Shown piece after piece: positions 46,063 through 55,691 of a DNA stretch of 64,000 nt (positions are counted from its first letter, which is position 1; each line of letters begins with the position of its first letter). The DNA is from Pseudomonas aestuarii (GTDB taxonomy: Bacteria > Pseudomonadota > Gammaproteobacteria > Pseudomonadales > Pseudomonadaceae): the NCBI RefSeq assembly GCF_027988105.1, contig NZ_JAQJZJ010000007.1:215636-279635 (forward strand). The letters run 5' to 3'. Made by a program: the position numbers and the translations under genes. The notes beneath the pieces were generated by a model. It was not told the origin of the DNA. It worked only from the letters and a program-made list of their open reading frames with translations, and ran no database searches.

Positions 46063-46856
46063 GACTGTCCATCAGCCACGACACCACCTACCACTACGAA
46101 AAACAGGTGCGGGCAAGCATCCAGTACCTACGCCTGACCCCGCACGACAGCGAACGCCAGCGCGTGCTCAGCTGGCAGCTCAGCCTACCGCGCCCGGTGC
46201 GCGCCCAGCTCGACCCGTACGGCAACATCCTGCACGTGCTGACCATGGATGAGCCCCATGAATCCATCGTCATCGGCGCCTGTGGCCTGGTCGAGATCGA
46301 TGAACAGCGCGAGTGCGAGCACGAGCGCCAGTCGGCGTTGCCGTTCCTGCGCTTCACTCGCCTGACCGAGGCGGATGCAGCCTTGCGCGAGTTCGCCCAA
46401 CAGCACTGCAAACAACGTCGCGACCGCAGCGCCTTGATCGACCTGATGCATGCTTTGCATGGCCACATCAGCTACCTGACCGGCAGTACCGCGGTGGAAA
46501 CCAGCGCGATTGAGGCCTTCGCCGGCCAGCAAGGGGTGTGTCAGGACCATGCCCATGCCTTTCTCGCCTGTGCGCGCAGTCTCGGTATTCCGGCACGCTA
46601 TGTGTCGGGTTACCTGCTCACCGACAGCGACGACCACCTGGCCAGCCATGCTTGGGCAGAAGCCTGGCTGGATGGCGCCTGGTACAGTTTCGATGTGACC
46701 AACTGCCTGGCCAAGCCGGAGCGTCATTTGAAGCTGGCGGTTGGTCTGGATTACCTGGATGCCTGCCCGGTGCGCGGTATGCGCCGGGGCGGTGGCACCG
46801 AACAGATGCACGCTCTTGTAGAAGTTTCTCCGTTGTTGAAGGTGCAAAAACAGTAG
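46059..46856 (+). CDS. Transglutaminase-like cysteine peptidase family protein
   Basis: A 265-residue cytoplasmic protein of the bacterial transglutaminase-like family with the N-terminal Bact_transglu_N region (ISHDTTYHYEKQVRASIQYLRLTP). The Cys-His-Asp triad is Cys161 in QGVCQDHAHAF, His197 in ASHAWAEAW and Asp212 in SFDVTN. Such enzymes break or remake amide bonds, and this branch is expected to act as a peptidase or amidase. No signal peptide. Translationally coupled to alpha-E; Anbu starts 81 bases later. Confidence 0.93.
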   Translation: MRLSISHDTTYHYEKQVRASIQYLRLTPHDSERQRVLSWQLSLPRPVRAQLDPYGNILHVLTMDEPHESIVIGACGLVEIDEQRECEHERQSALPFLRFTRLTEADAALREFAQQHCKQRRDRSALIDLMHALHGHISYLTGSTAVETSAIEAFAGQQGVCQDHAHAFLACARSLGIPARYVSGYLLTDSDDHLASHAWAEAWLDGAWYSFDVTNCLAKPERHLKLAVGLDYLDACPVRGMRRGGGTEQMHALVEVSPLLKVQKQ

Positions 46857-46937
46857 AATTGCGCAACATGAGTACCCAACCGCGCCCGGTGCAGCGTTTA
46901 CGACTGCATCGGGCGCATTCGTTCTACAAGGTGAAGC

Positions 46938-47672
46938 ATGACCTACTGCGTTGCCATGAGCCTGGCCCAAGGGCTGGTGTTCGTTTCTGATTCGCGCACC
47001 AATGCGGGTGTCGATCACATTTCCGTATTTCGCAAACTGCATGTGTTCGGGGTGCCCGGCGAGCGTTTGATCGTTCTGCAAAGCGCCGGCAACCTGGCCA
47101 CCTCGCAGTCGGTGATCAGCTTGCTGCGTCAACGCCTGGACGGCGTCGGCGAGCATTTGCACAACGTCCCAAGCCTGTTTGCCGCGGCGACTCTGGTGGG
47201 CGATACCCTGCGCGAAGTGCTGGCCCATGATGAAAGCGCGACCCTCAATCAGGGCATAGAACTGGGTTGCTCGTTTCTGCTCGGTGGGCAGATTCATGGC
47301 CAAGCCCCGGCGCTTTACAACCTCTATCCACAGGGCAACTTCATCACGTCCAGCGAAGACACGCCGTACTTTCAGATTGGCGAGAGCAAATACGGCAAGC
47401 CAATCCTCGATCGCGCCCTGAGTTACCAGACGCCTCTGGAACTGGCGCTGCGGTGCGCCTTGATTTCCTTCGACTCGACCATCCGCAGCAACCTGTCGGT
47501 CGGTATGCCGCTGGATCTGCTGGTCTACAAAACCGACAGCTTTGAGGTGCCGAGCGGATTTCGTGTGCGCGAAGGCGATGCCTATTTCGAAGGGATTCGT
47601 CAGCAGTGGTGCGGTGGCCTGAGCACACTGCTCGGCCAGCTAGCGGAAGCGCCTGGTGACTACTGGGTTTGA
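46938..47672 (+). CDS. Proteasome-type peptidase Anbu (ancestral beta-subunit)
   Basis: A 244-residue Ntn-hydrolase of the Anbu family, the bacterial relative of the proteasome beta-subunit and HslV. Removal of Met exposes Thr1 (MTYCVAMSL), the expected nucleophile; Asp17 in VSDSRTNAGVD and Lys32 in VFRKLH complete the catalytic set. There is no propeptide. Known Anbu proteins form open spiral or ring-like assemblies, and their substrate is unknown. The ATG at 46938 follows AAGGTG. It ends the Anbu gene set and faces an MscS gene convergently. Confidence 0.93.
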   Translation: MTYCVAMSLAQGLVFVSDSRTNAGVDHISVFRKLHVFGVPGERLIVLQSAGNLATSQSVISLLRQRLDGVGEHLHNVPSLFAAATLVGDTLREVLAHDESATLNQGIELGCSFLLGGQIHGQAPALYNLYPQGNFITSSEDTPYFQIGESKYGKPILDRALSYQTPLELALRCALISFDSTIRSNLSVGMPLDLLVYKTDSFEVPSGFRVREGDAYFEGIRQQWCGGLSTLLGQLAEAPGDYWV

Positions 47673-47767
47673 CCGCGTCCGCGGTGTAGCGCTTTGAGCA
47701 CACCCCGGCATGATTGCAAAGTCCCCCGGCAGCCTGTCCGCGGACGACCTTAACCGCAAAGCGAATT

Positions 47768-47792
47768 GCAGGTTGGGCCGGGCCGCGCAGGC
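47768..47792. repeat. Second copy of the aroC-downstream repeat
   Basis: These 25 bases are identical to 7168-7192. The copy lies between the convergent Anbu and MscS genes and is followed by another GC-rich run ending GCAGGCCCG. Confidence 0.65.
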
Positions 47793-47870
47793 CGCGCCGC
47801 GCAGGCCCGCCGCATAGGCTGGCTATTCACGAACATACGCGAATAGTGGATCTGCTGATGCTTGCCTGTG

Positions 47871-49022
47871 TTACCCACGGGCCGGCAATTGAGCGCTGGC
47901 GGGGGCGTCCTGCTGCGTGTCGCCACGCTCCGCGGTCGTTTGTCTGGGCAGGCCGGCCACGCTGATTTGCGGGAATTTCCCGCCGATAAATTCAACGCTT
48001 TGGGTCGGAAAGGCGAATTGCACGTCCAGCTCACGCATGCCTTGCAGCAGGCCCAGATTGATGTCCTGCTGAATGTCCATGTACTTGTTGTAGTCCGAAC
48101 TCAGCACGAAATAGACCACTTCGAACGTCAGTTGGTAGTTGTCGAAGGCGAGGAAGTGCGCGCGGTCGAAGCGGGTATCGGCAATCCCCTCGACTATCCG
48201 ACGGACCAGCGCCGCCACTTCGCGCACCTTGTCCTGCGGCGTGTTGTAGGTGATGCCAAACTTGAAATCGATGCGCCGCTGCTCCATGCGCTTGTAGTTA
48301 TGCAGGGTCTGGCGCAGCAGCTCGGAATTGGCGCAGACGATCTGCTCGCCGCTCAGGCTGCGAATGCGCGTGGTCTTCAGACCGATATGTTCGATAGAAC
48401 CGGCGACCGAGCCGAATACCACGAAGTCGCCGATCTCGAAGGGCTTGTCGATGCCGATCGACAGCGAGGCGAACATGTCGCTGAGCAGTGTTTGCACCGC
48501 CAGCGCCACGGCAATACCGCCGACTCCGAGGCTGGCCACCAGGGCGGTGATATTGACGCCGACGTTGGCCAGGATCGACAGCAGCATCACCGCCCAGACG
48601 AGGATGCGCAGCAGGACCGCGATGATGGTGGTGGTGACCGGGTTGCGCAGGGTGCCATCGTCGCTGACCAGCATGTCACGGGTCCAAAGGCGTACTCCGC
48701 TGTCAAGCCACAGGGCGATCTGCAAGGCCAGCGCGATGAACCAGCCGTGGGCCAGGGTGTCTTCCCATCTGGCAGGCAGACTGACCAGCTTGAGGGCGAG
48801 CAGCAGGCTAAAGGCGAACAGCAGGATGCGGCTGGTCTGGCGCAAGATTTCCACCGCCAGCGTGGTGGCCAGGCTGCGCTGGCCCTTGGCCCAGCTGGCC
48901 AGATGGCTGCTCAGCTTGCTGGACAGCGTGCGCAGTATGAAATAGAGGGTCAAGGTGGCGATCAGCACCACGCCTACGTTGAGCCATAGGATTCGTTCGA
49001 GTAAGAAATTCCAATCATTCAC
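47871..49022 (-). CDS. MscS-type mechanosensitive ion channel
   Basis: A 383-residue inner-membrane protein with about five helices and an MscS channel domain. The pore-lining helix ALVASLGVGGIAVALAVQTLLSDMFASLSIGIDKPF near 170-205 is diagnostic, followed by the beta domain SIEHIGLKTTRIRS and the Asp/Glu-rich C-terminal vestibule. It opens under membrane tension to release solutes. The start chosen is a GTG at 49022 with GAGGAG 9 bases ahead; the ATG at 49118 in frame would add 32 poorly supported residues. The C-terminal tail of about 20 residues (PRQTTAERGDTQQDAPAS) is disordered. Confidence 0.88.
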   Translation of the reverse strand: MNDWNFLLERILWLNVGVVLIATLTLYFILRTLSSKLSSHLASWAKGQRSLATTLAVEILRQTSRILLFAFSLLLALKLVSLPARWEDTLAHGWFIALALQIALWLDSGVRLWTRDMLVSDDGTLRNPVTTTIIAVLLRILVWAVMLLSILANVGVNITALVASLGVGGIAVALAVQTLLSDMFASLSIGIDKPFEIGDFVVFGSVAGSIEHIGLKTTRIRSLSGEQIVCANSELLRQTLHNYKRMEQRRIDFKFGITYNTPQDKVREVAALVRRIVEGIADTRFDRAHFLAFDNYQLTFEVVYFVLSSDYNKYMDIQQDINLGLLQGMRELDVQFAFPTQSVEFIGGKFPQISVAGLPRQTTAERGDTQQDAPASAQLPARG

Positions 49023-49735
49023 GGGGTCTTGCTCCTCTGCTGTGGGCGCCGCCAGTGCCCTGATGGTGAGCCATCGCGTGCCGGCTGCGAAGGTCGCACA
49101 CTCTTTTTTGAACATCACCTCCCGCTGGCAGAAGATGAAGGGGATTACACCTTCATCGCCCAGGATATGGGGGATCGGCCGAGTGTGGGTTTAAGGGTAA
49201 GGTGTAGCGGGAGCAGTCGCAAAGATTGCGCAAGCGGCTTGCGGGCTGGTGGTGATGCTTATCCAGGCACGCGCGCGGATCGCGGGCAGGTGATCTCGGC
49301 GTCGCTTTTCACAAGCAGTCTGCGGAGTAGGAATTCGCGCGTCGTCGCCAGAGCGCCCCCAGACCTTCGCAACAAGGCACTGGATCGTGCCGCACAGCGT
49401 TCCGCTCGACGCACAGCGAGCTGGCGCCAAGTCTTGCAGCGCACCGCCGAAGCAATGGGGCATTCTCTGCGGCGAGTGACACCCTAAGGATCGCGGATGG
49501 CGCGAGGAGTTGGTCAGCGCCACGCAACAGTGGCTGTTGTCGGATGAGCGCAACGATAGCGATCCTGGATCGCCGACCGGCAGCTCGGTGCGCAGCAGAG
49601 CAGTGGGCTGCCCGGATTGAGTTCCGCTCGGAGTACAGCGGCAACCCGCCGGGCTCTGTGTCCGACCGATGAACCCTTATGGTATTGCCCGCGCCAAGGT
49701 GATCGCCCAGGCGCCACCCCGGCGCGGGAAGGGCG
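49023..49735. other. 713-base stretch with no gene seen
   Basis: Short open frames on both strands, none with family content. Upstream MscS promoter sequence is expected at its left end. Confidence 0.35.
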
Positions 49736-49831
49736 CTAACCGACCAGTCGGGTGAGGTTGGGAAGAATCAGGATCAGGGTCGTGGCGAATACGATCAGAC
49801 CCGCTTGCCGGATTTTGGGCTGTTTGAACAT
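49736..49831 (-). CDS. 31-residue single-helix membrane peptide
   Basis: MFKQPKIRQ, then one hydrophobic helix (AGLIVFATTLILILPNL) and a short polar end (TRLVG). AAGG lies 9 bases before the ATG at 49831; an alternative ATG at 49837 would add MA. The positive N-terminus and single helix are typical of bacterial small membrane proteins. Function unknown. Confidence 0.6.
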   Translation of the reverse strand: MFKQPKIRQAGLIVFATTLILILPNLTRLVG

Positions 49832-50360
49832 GGCCATCTGCCTTTTGTTTTTGTTGGTGTGGCGTCGAATACCCGCTCTAAAGACCTGTCGGGCTGCAGC
49901 GTCACGCCTGGGCGTGGACTGAAAACCACCCCGGCAAAACCCGGCGGCGGCAGCTACTTTTATAACTCTATTTCCGTGTAGTCATCCTAACTCTAGGGGG
50001 CATGTCACAGATCGTTTAGATGACTTGGTTGCTAGCCGTTGCGAAGTCTGAACTTTGAGTTATGCCAGGTACCGCAAAATTCTCAGCGACCCTTGAGCCA
50101 GAGCCATTAGACCGGGCTGTGCCTGCATAACGCCAGCAGGTGACCGTTCGTCTGAGCAGAGCGGTCAACGTGCCTGAGCACTTTGGTCATTGAGCTTGGT
50201 TCGCCTGAAGGTATGGTAGAGCCTTAGAACACTTACTGGCGCAATCTGGTTCCGGGAGTCTGCCGGACCCAGGGCCGGCCTACTTGCCAAAGCCCGACAG
50301 CCGGCTGTCAACTGACGACGCGCGACTGTCTATCCCAGCGCTGGAAACTTTGAGGACGCC
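49832..50360. other. Intergenic, no gene seen
   Basis: 529 bases between the divergent small peptide and thiolase genes. It is AT-rich around 49955-50020. Promoters of both neighbours should lie here. Confidence 0.35.
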
Positions 50361-51566
50361 ATGACCGAAGCATTCATTTTCGATGCGGTGCGCACGCCCC
50401 GCGGCAAAGGCAAGAAGGACGGGGCGCTGTATAGCGTCAAGCCCGTTGACCTGATCGCCGGCCTGCTCAAGGCCCTGCAGGTGCGTAATAACCTGGATAC
50501 CAGCCAGGTCGATGACATCGTGCTCGGCTGCGTCACGCCGGTGGGTGATCAGGGTGCGGACATTGCCAAGACTGCGGCCATGGTCGCCGACTGGGATGTC
50601 AGTGTCTCGGGCATGCAGCTCAATCGCTTCTGCGCATCGGGCCTGGAAGCGGTGAACCTGGGCGCGATGAAAGTGCGCTCCGGCTTCGAGGACCTGGTCG
50701 TGGTGGGTGGTGTCGAGTCGATGTCGCGCGTGCCCATGGGCTCCGACGGTGGCGCCTGGGTCATGGATCCGGCGACCAATCTGCACAGCCATTTCACCCC
50801 CCAGGGCATCGGTGCCGATCTGATCGCCACCCTGGAAGGCTTCAGCCGGGCCGATGTCGACGCCTATGCCCTGCGTTCGCAGCAGAAGGCGGCGCGCGCG
50901 CGTGCCGATGGTTCGTTCGACAAGTCGCTGATCCCGGTGACCGATCAGAACGGCATCGTGCTGCTCGACCACGATGAATTCATCCGCGGCGACAGCACCC
51001 TGGAGGGCCTGGGCAAGCTCAAGCCGAGCTTCGAGATGATGGGGCAGATGGGCTTCGACAGCACCGCGCTGCGGGTCTACAGCCATGTCGAGCAGATCAA
51101 CCATGTGCACACCCCGGGCAACAGCTCCGGCATAGTCGACGGCTCGGCGCTGATGCTGATCGGCAGCGCCGCCAAGGGCAAGGAGCTGGGTTTGCAGCCG
51201 CGGGCGCGCATCGTCGCGACAGCCGTGATCGGCACCGACCCGACCATCATGCTCACCGGCCCGGCACCGGCTACGCGCAAGGCGCTGGCCAAGGCCGGTT
51301 TGACTGTCAGCGACATCGATCTGTTCGAGGTAAACGAAGCCTTTGCCTCGGTGGTGATGAAGTTCATGAAGGACATGGGCGTCAGTGAAGACAAGGTCAA
51401 CGTCAACGGTGGCTCCATTGCCATGGGGCACCCGCTTGGCGCCACCGGTTGCGCGATCCTCGGCACCCTGCTTGACGAGTTGGAGAGTCGCCAGTTGCGC
51501 TACGGCCTGGCCACCCTCTGCGTAGGCGGCGGTATGGGCATCGCGACGATTATCGAGCGGATCTGA
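50361..51566 (+). CDS. Acetyl-CoA C-acyltransferase (thiolase), FadI-like
   Basis: A 401-residue thiolase that cleaves 3-ketoacyl-CoA with CoA in the last step of beta-oxidation, or the reverse. The nucleophilic Cys lies in [18 protein letters not shown] near residue 90, the active-site His in [11 protein letters not shown] near 356, and the second catalytic Cys in [13 protein letters not shown] near 385. GAGG precedes the ATG at 50361. The FadB-type gene follows on the same strand, so this is a beta-oxidation pair (thiolase first, as in fadI-like units; the position recalls PA1736). Confidence 0.95.
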   Translation: MTEAFIFDAVRTPRGKGKKDGALYSVKPVDLIAGLLKALQVRNNLDTSQVDDIVLGCVTPVGDQGADIAKTAAMVADWDVSVSGMQLNRFCASGLEAVNLGAMKVRSGFEDLVVVGGVESMSRVPMGSDGGAWVMDPATNLHSHFTPQGIGADLIATLEGFSRADVDAYALRSQQKAARARADGSFDKSLIPVTDQNGIVLLDHDEFIRGDSTLEGLGKLKPSFEMMGQMGFDSTALRVYSHVEQINHVHTPGNSSGIVDGSALMLIGSAAKGKELGLQPRARIVATAVIGTDPTIMLTGPAPATRKALAKAGLTVSDIDLFEVNEAFASVVMKFMKDMGVSEDKVNVNGGSIAMGHPLGATGCAILGTLLDELESRQLRYGLATLCVGGGMGIATIIERI

Positions 51567-51576
51567 CCGGCAGGAG

Positions 51577-51625
51577 GGTGGGGCGAAGCGATACCCATCG
51601 AAGGGTATTGCGGGCCCAGCCCACC
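51577..51625. repeat. Intergenic hairpin repeat
   Basis: Outer arms GGTGGG (51577-51582) and CCCACC (51620-51625) enclose an inner ATACCC/GGGTAT hairpin (51591-51596 with 51603-51608). Similar in design to the element at 17549-17632. It sits between thiolase and the FadB-type gene. Confidence 0.55.
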
Positions 51626-51732
51626 TTACGCCACTGATGATCGCGGGCATGAACTGGGCGTCCCCGCCGCTCCTACGGTTACTGCGTTGCCCTCCAGTCG
51701 AGCGCAACTGCCAGCAAGAAAGGAATTAAGTA

Positions 51733-53877
51733 ATGACTGACGCCATCCGTTACGAAATGGGCCAGGACAATATCGTCGTCCTGACCATGGACATGCCCGG
51801 CCAGAGCGCCAATACCATGAACGCGGTGTACCGCGAGGCCATGGGTAAAGCCGTTGCGCGCCTGGAAGCCGAAAAGGATTCGATCGCCGGGGTGATTGTG
51901 ACCTCGGCGAAGAAGACCTTCTTCGCCGGTGGCGACCTGGGTGAACTGATCAAGGTCACCAAGGCCGACGCCCAAGCCTTCTACGAGATGATCCTCAATA
52001 TCAAAGGTCAACTGCGCCGCCTGGAAACCCTGGGCAAGCCCGTGGTGGCGGCGATCAATGGTGCGGCCCTGGGCGGCGGCTGGGAAATCGCCCTGGCCTG
52101 TCATCACCGTGTCGCCCTGGACAGCTCCAGCGTGCAACTCGGTCTGCCGGAAGTGACCCTCGGCCTGCTGCCGGGCGGCGGCGGAGTGGTGCGCATGGTG
52201 CGCCTGCTTGGCCTGGAGCAGGCCCTGCCGTATCTGCTCGAAGGCAAGAAGGTACGCCCGGATGTCGCGCTCAAGGCTGGCCTGATCCACGCATTGGCCT
52301 CCGACAAGGATGATCTGCTAGCCAAGGCGCGCGCCTGGATTGGCGCCAACCCGGCGCCCAAGCAGCCATGGGATGTGGCCGGCTACAAGATCCCCGGCGG
52401 CACGCCAGCAAGCCCAAATGTGGCGCAGATGCTCGCCATCGCGCCCTCTATACTGCGCAACAAGACCAACGGTTGTTTCCCCGCCCCGGAGAAGATCCTG
52501 TGCGCCGCGGTCGAGGGCGCCCAGGTCGACTTCGACACGGCGCAGATCATCGAGGCGCGCTACTTCACCGAGCTGGCCACCGGGCAAGTGGCGAAGAACA
52601 TGATCGGCACCTTCTGGTTCCAGCTCAACCAGATCAACGCCGGCGGCTCGCGGCCCCAGGGCTTCGCCCCCTATGTCACGCGCAAGGTTGGCGTGCTCGG
52701 CGCCGGCATGATGGGCGCGGGCATTGCCTATGTGTCGGCCATGGCCGGCATTGAGGTGGTGCTCAAGGATATCTCCCTGGAGGCGGCCGAAAAGGGCAAG
52801 AACTACTCGGCCAAGCTGCTGGAGAAGAAGGTTGGCCGTGGCCAGATGAGTGTCGACAAGCGCGACAGCATCCTGGCGCGGATCAAGGCCACGGCCAAGG
52901 ATGCCGACTTCAACGGCTGCGACCTGATCATTGAAGCGGTATTCGAAGATCGCGATCTCAAGGCCAACGTCAGCGCTGCCGCCGAACGAGCTGCGCTGGC
53001 CGATGCGGTAATCGCCTCCAACACCTCGACCCTGCCGATCACCGGTTTAGCCACGGCGGTGCAGAAACAGGACAAGTTCATCGGCCTGCATTTCTTCAGC
53101 CCGGTAGACAAGATGCCACTGGTGGAAATCATCAAAGGCGAGCGTACCAGCGACACAACCCTGGCCCGCGGTTTCGACTACGTCATGCAGATCAACAAGA
53201 CCCCGATAGTGGTCAATGACAGCCGGGGGTTCTTCACCTCGCGGGTGTTCGGTACCTTCACCAATGAAGGCATCGCCATGCTCGGCGAAGGCGTGTCGGC
53301 GGCGATGATCGAAAACGAAGCGCGCAAGGCCGGCATGCCGGTTGGCCCGCTGGCGATCAGCGACGAAGTGTCCATGAGCCTGATGAACCATATCCGTCAG
53401 CAGACCCTCAAGGACCTGGCCGAAGAGGGCAAACAGATCCCCGCGCACCCGGCATTCGCGGTGATCGAGCTGATGCTCAACGAGTACAAGCGTCCGGGCA
53501 AGGCTGCAGGCATGGGCTTCTACGAGTACCCGGTCGACGGTAAGAAGCACTTGTGGCCGGCGCTCAAGGCGCGTTTCGAAAAGCCTGACGCACAGATCTC
53601 GCAGCAGGATGTGCGCGACCGCATTCTCTTCATCCAGGCCATCGAGACCGTCCGCTGCCTGGAGGAGGCTGTGCTCACGTCGGTGGCGGACGCCAACATA
53701 GGCTCGATCATGGGCATTGGCTTCGCCGCCTGGACCGGTGGGGCGCTGCAGTTCATCAACCAGTACGGCATCCGCGATTTCGTTGCCCGTGCCCAGTACC
53801 TGGCCGAGCAGTACGGCGAGCGCTTCCTGCCCCCGGCCTTGCTGTTGGAAAAGGCGGCGAACAACGAATACTTCTGA
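51733..53877 (+). CDS. Fatty-acid oxidation complex alpha subunit (enoyl-CoA hydratase and 3-hydroxyacyl-CoA dehydrogenase)
   Basis: A 714-residue bifunctional beta-oxidation enzyme of the FadB/FadJ type. Residues about 1-190: enoyl-CoA hydratase, with both catalytic Glu in GGGWEIALACHH and LPEVTLG. From about 315: 3-hydroxyacyl-CoA dehydrogenase with NAD site VGVLGAGMMGAGIAYVSA, catalytic HFFSPVDKMPLVE near 455, and the C-terminal 3HCDH repeats. AAAGGAATTAAGTA precedes the ATG at 51733. It follows the thiolase by 167 bases. Length and order match PA1737 as I remember it. Confidence 0.95.
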   Translation: MTDAIRYEMGQDNIVVLTMDMPGQSANTMNAVYREAMGKAVARLEAEKDSIAGVIVTSAKKTFFAGGDLGELIKVTKADAQAFYEMILNIKGQLRRLETLGKPVVAAINGAALGGGWEIALACHHRVALDSSSVQLGLPEVTLGLLPGGGGVVRMVRLLGLEQALPYLLEGKKVRPDVALKAGLIHALASDKDDLLAKARAWIGANPAPKQPWDVAGYKIPGGTPASPNVAQMLAIAPSILRNKTNGCFPAPEKILCAAVEGAQVDFDTAQIIEARYFTELATGQVAKNMIGTFWFQLNQINAGGSRPQGFAPYVTRKVGVLGAGMMGAGIAYVSAMAGIEVVLKDISLEAAEKGKNYSAKLLEKKVGRGQMSVDKRDSILARIKATAKDADFNGCDLIIEAVFEDRDLKANVSAAAERAALADAVIASNTSTLPITGLATAVQKQDKFIGLHFFSPVDKMPLVEIIKGERTSDTTLARGFDYVMQINKTPIVVNDSRGFFTSRVFGTFTNEGIAMLGEGVSAAMIENEARKAGMPVGPLAISDEVSMSLMNHIRQQTLKDLAEEGKQIPAHPAFAVIELMLNEYKRPGKAAGMGFYEYPVDGKKHLWPALKARFEKPDAQISQQDVRDRILFIQAIETVRCLEEAVLTSVADANIGSIMGIGFAAWTGGALQFINQYGIRDFVARAQYLAEQYGERFLPPALLLEKAANNEYF

Positions 53878-53971
53878 CCCTGTAGGCGAGATGCAGGATT
53901 TTTTCGTGCAGCAACCTCATATCAGAGATGGCTGCTGAGCGAGCACGTCTTGCACCGCATGCACCACCGGC

Positions 53972-54202
53972 TTAGCTGAAACTGAACGGTCCTGCCGACG
54001 TCATCTGTGGTTTGCAAGGCGGGTTGCCGGTCAGCTGCTTGAGCATTTCGGCTACCTGGATATTGCGCGATATGCTTGAGACGCACTCGATATTCCTGGC
54101 CAGCGCCCCGGCCGAGCCATGATTGAGGCCGAGCAACGAAAAACCGTTGGTCATCAAGGCCAATGCGGCAACGATCAGTAAATGGGTGTTTTGTAGTTTC
54201 AT
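53972..54202 (-). CDS. Small exported protein
   Basis: A 76-residue protein with a signal peptide or anchor (LLIVAALALMTNGFSLLGLN) and a mature part with two Cys residues, in NIECVSSIS and GNPPCKPQM, that could form a disulfide. The ATG at 54202 is internal to the longer open frame, which starts without a ribosome-binding site. No family recognised. Confidence 0.55.
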   Translation of the reverse strand: MKLQNTHLLIVAALALMTNGFSLLGLNHGSAGALARNIECVSSISRNIQVAEMLKQLTGNPPCKPQMTSAGPFSFS

Positions 54203-54227
54203 GGTCTTTCGGCCTAGGACAAAGTCA

Positions 54228-54422
54228 TCACACCTGGTAGGCACATACCAGCCGTTGAATGGCTTGGCGCTCGCTTAACCGGGTTGGCATCTTCAGGGTG
54301 GTCAAGGTGCCGTCACTCAAATGGATAACCAATTCGCTCTCGAAGTGGATGCCGCTTTGATCGACACTGGCGTAGGTGATGCCGTAGGCGTTTTGCTCCG
54401 AGACCAATTGGACGCTGCTCAT
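54228..54422 (-). CDS. Small hypothetical protein
   Basis: A 64-residue soluble protein of no known family. AGGAG lies 7 bases before the ATG at 54422, and the composition (EQNAYGITYASVDQSGIHFESELVIHLSDGTLTTLKMPTR) reads as a folded beta-rich domain. It sits 25 bases upstream of the small exported protein on the same strand. Confidence 0.6.
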   Translation of the reverse strand: MSSVQLVSEQNAYGITYASVDQSGIHFESELVIHLSDGTLTTLKMPTRLSERQAIQRLVCAYQV

Positions 54423-54470
54423 GGGGACTCTCCTGGATACCAGTGCTGCCTTGCGGCAACGCCTATTCGC

Positions 54471-54551
54471 TTAATTACGGGTGGTTGTTTTGGCACTGCC
54501 GGCAAAGGCGGAAGCGGCAAGCAAGCTGGCGATAGCGGCGAAGTTGTTCAT
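54471..54551 (-). CDS. 26-residue secreted-peptide-like ORF
   Basis: MNNFAAIASLLAASAFAGSAKTTTRN has signal-peptide character up to SAFAGSA. AGAAGGA lies 9 bases before the ATG at 54551, an excellent ribosome-binding site. It precedes two other small genes on the same strand. Without homologues checked this stays tentative. Confidence 0.5.
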   Translation of the reverse strand: MNNFAAIASLLAASAFAGSAKTTTRN

Positions 54552-54782
54552 GATGATTATCCTTCTGCGATGGTTGGGCGATGTGCGGATCATCCCCGCG
54601 TGGCGTCAGCGGCAGAAGTGAATAGGCATCATGGTGACTATCGAGCGAGCTGATACAAGCGCAGGCTGGGTGGTCGGGCGTTTTTGTGCCTGGTTGACGA
54701 TGCGTCCTCTTGCCTTGTTGCCCTGCCGCAGGCAGGCTTGAGCATTGAACCAACCATTACTCGCGTTTCAGGTATTTGCCCC

Positions 54783-55511
54783 ATGCCGTTGCAGATTTGC
54801 ATTCTCGAAACTGACGTTCTTCGCCCTGAATTGGTCGGCCAGTATCAGGGTTATGGCCGCATGTTTGAGCGCCTGTTCGCTCGCCAACCGATCGCTGCCG
54901 AGTTCACCGTGTACAACGTGATGGAAGGTAGCTACCCGCCGGACAGCGAGCACTACGATGCCTATCTGGTTACCGGCAGCAAGGCCGATTCGTTCGGCAG
55001 CGATCCGTGGATCGAAACCCTCAAGACCTATTTGCTCGAGCGTTATGCCCATGGCGACAAGCTGCTCGGCATCTGCTTTGGTCACCAACTGCTGGCGTTG
55101 CTGCTCGGCGGCAAGACAGAGCGCGCCGTGCAGGGTTGGGGCGTGGGCACCCATCGCTATCGCCTGGATCATCAGCCGACCTGGATGACCCCGGCGCTGG
55201 AGGAGCTGACTCTGCTGATCAGCCATCAGGACCAGGTCACCAAGCTGCCGGAAAATGCCACCCTGCTGGCTTCGAGCGACTTCTGTCCGTTCGCCGCCTA
55301 CTGCATCGACGACCAGGTGCTGTGCTTCCAGGGCCATCCGGAGTTCATCCACGACTACTCCAAGGAGCTGCTGGAAATTCGCCAGCAGCACATTGGCGAA
55401 GCGGCCTATCGCAAGGGTGTCGACAGCCTGCAGCATGAGCATCAGGGCCATACGGTGGCCGAGTGGATGATGCGTTTTGTCGCGCACGGCCGCGCGGGCC
55501 TGAATGACTGA
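54783..55511 (+). CDS. Class I glutamine amidotransferase, stand-alone
   Basis: A 242-residue GATase. The nucleophile Cys98 is in LLGICFGHQLL and the catalytic His/Glu pair in CFQGHPEFI near 187. The layout (DAYLVTGSKADSFGSDPWIETLK near 56-78) matches the YgjG/GuaA-like cytosolic amidotransferase group (recalling PA1742). No partner synthase is adjacent. The ribosome-binding site ahead of the ATG is weak. Confidence 0.88.
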   Translation: MPLQICILETDVLRPELVGQYQGYGRMFERLFARQPIAAEFTVYNVMEGSYPPDSEHYDAYLVTGSKADSFGSDPWIETLKTYLLERYAHGDKLLGICFGHQLLALLLGGKTERAVQGWGVGTHRYRLDHQPTWMTPALEELTLLISHQDQVTKLPENATLLASSDFCPFAAYCIDDQVLCFQGHPEFIHDYSKELLEIRQQHIGEAAYRKGVDSLQHEHQGHTVAEWMMRFVAHGRAGLND

Positions 55512-55691
55512 GCAAGTTACCGCGCCTGGCCGAGAAGGGCGCTCCTCGCACACCATGCGCCAGCAGTCTTGGCTGCGCCTGCCATACGTGCCAGCAGTCG
55601 AAAGCAACGAGTTACTGCGTTTTAAGGCGCTGGCTAGAGACTCAAAAGGCCGACTATCGGATTGGACGTTTTGCTGCTGGGCAGGATCGGC

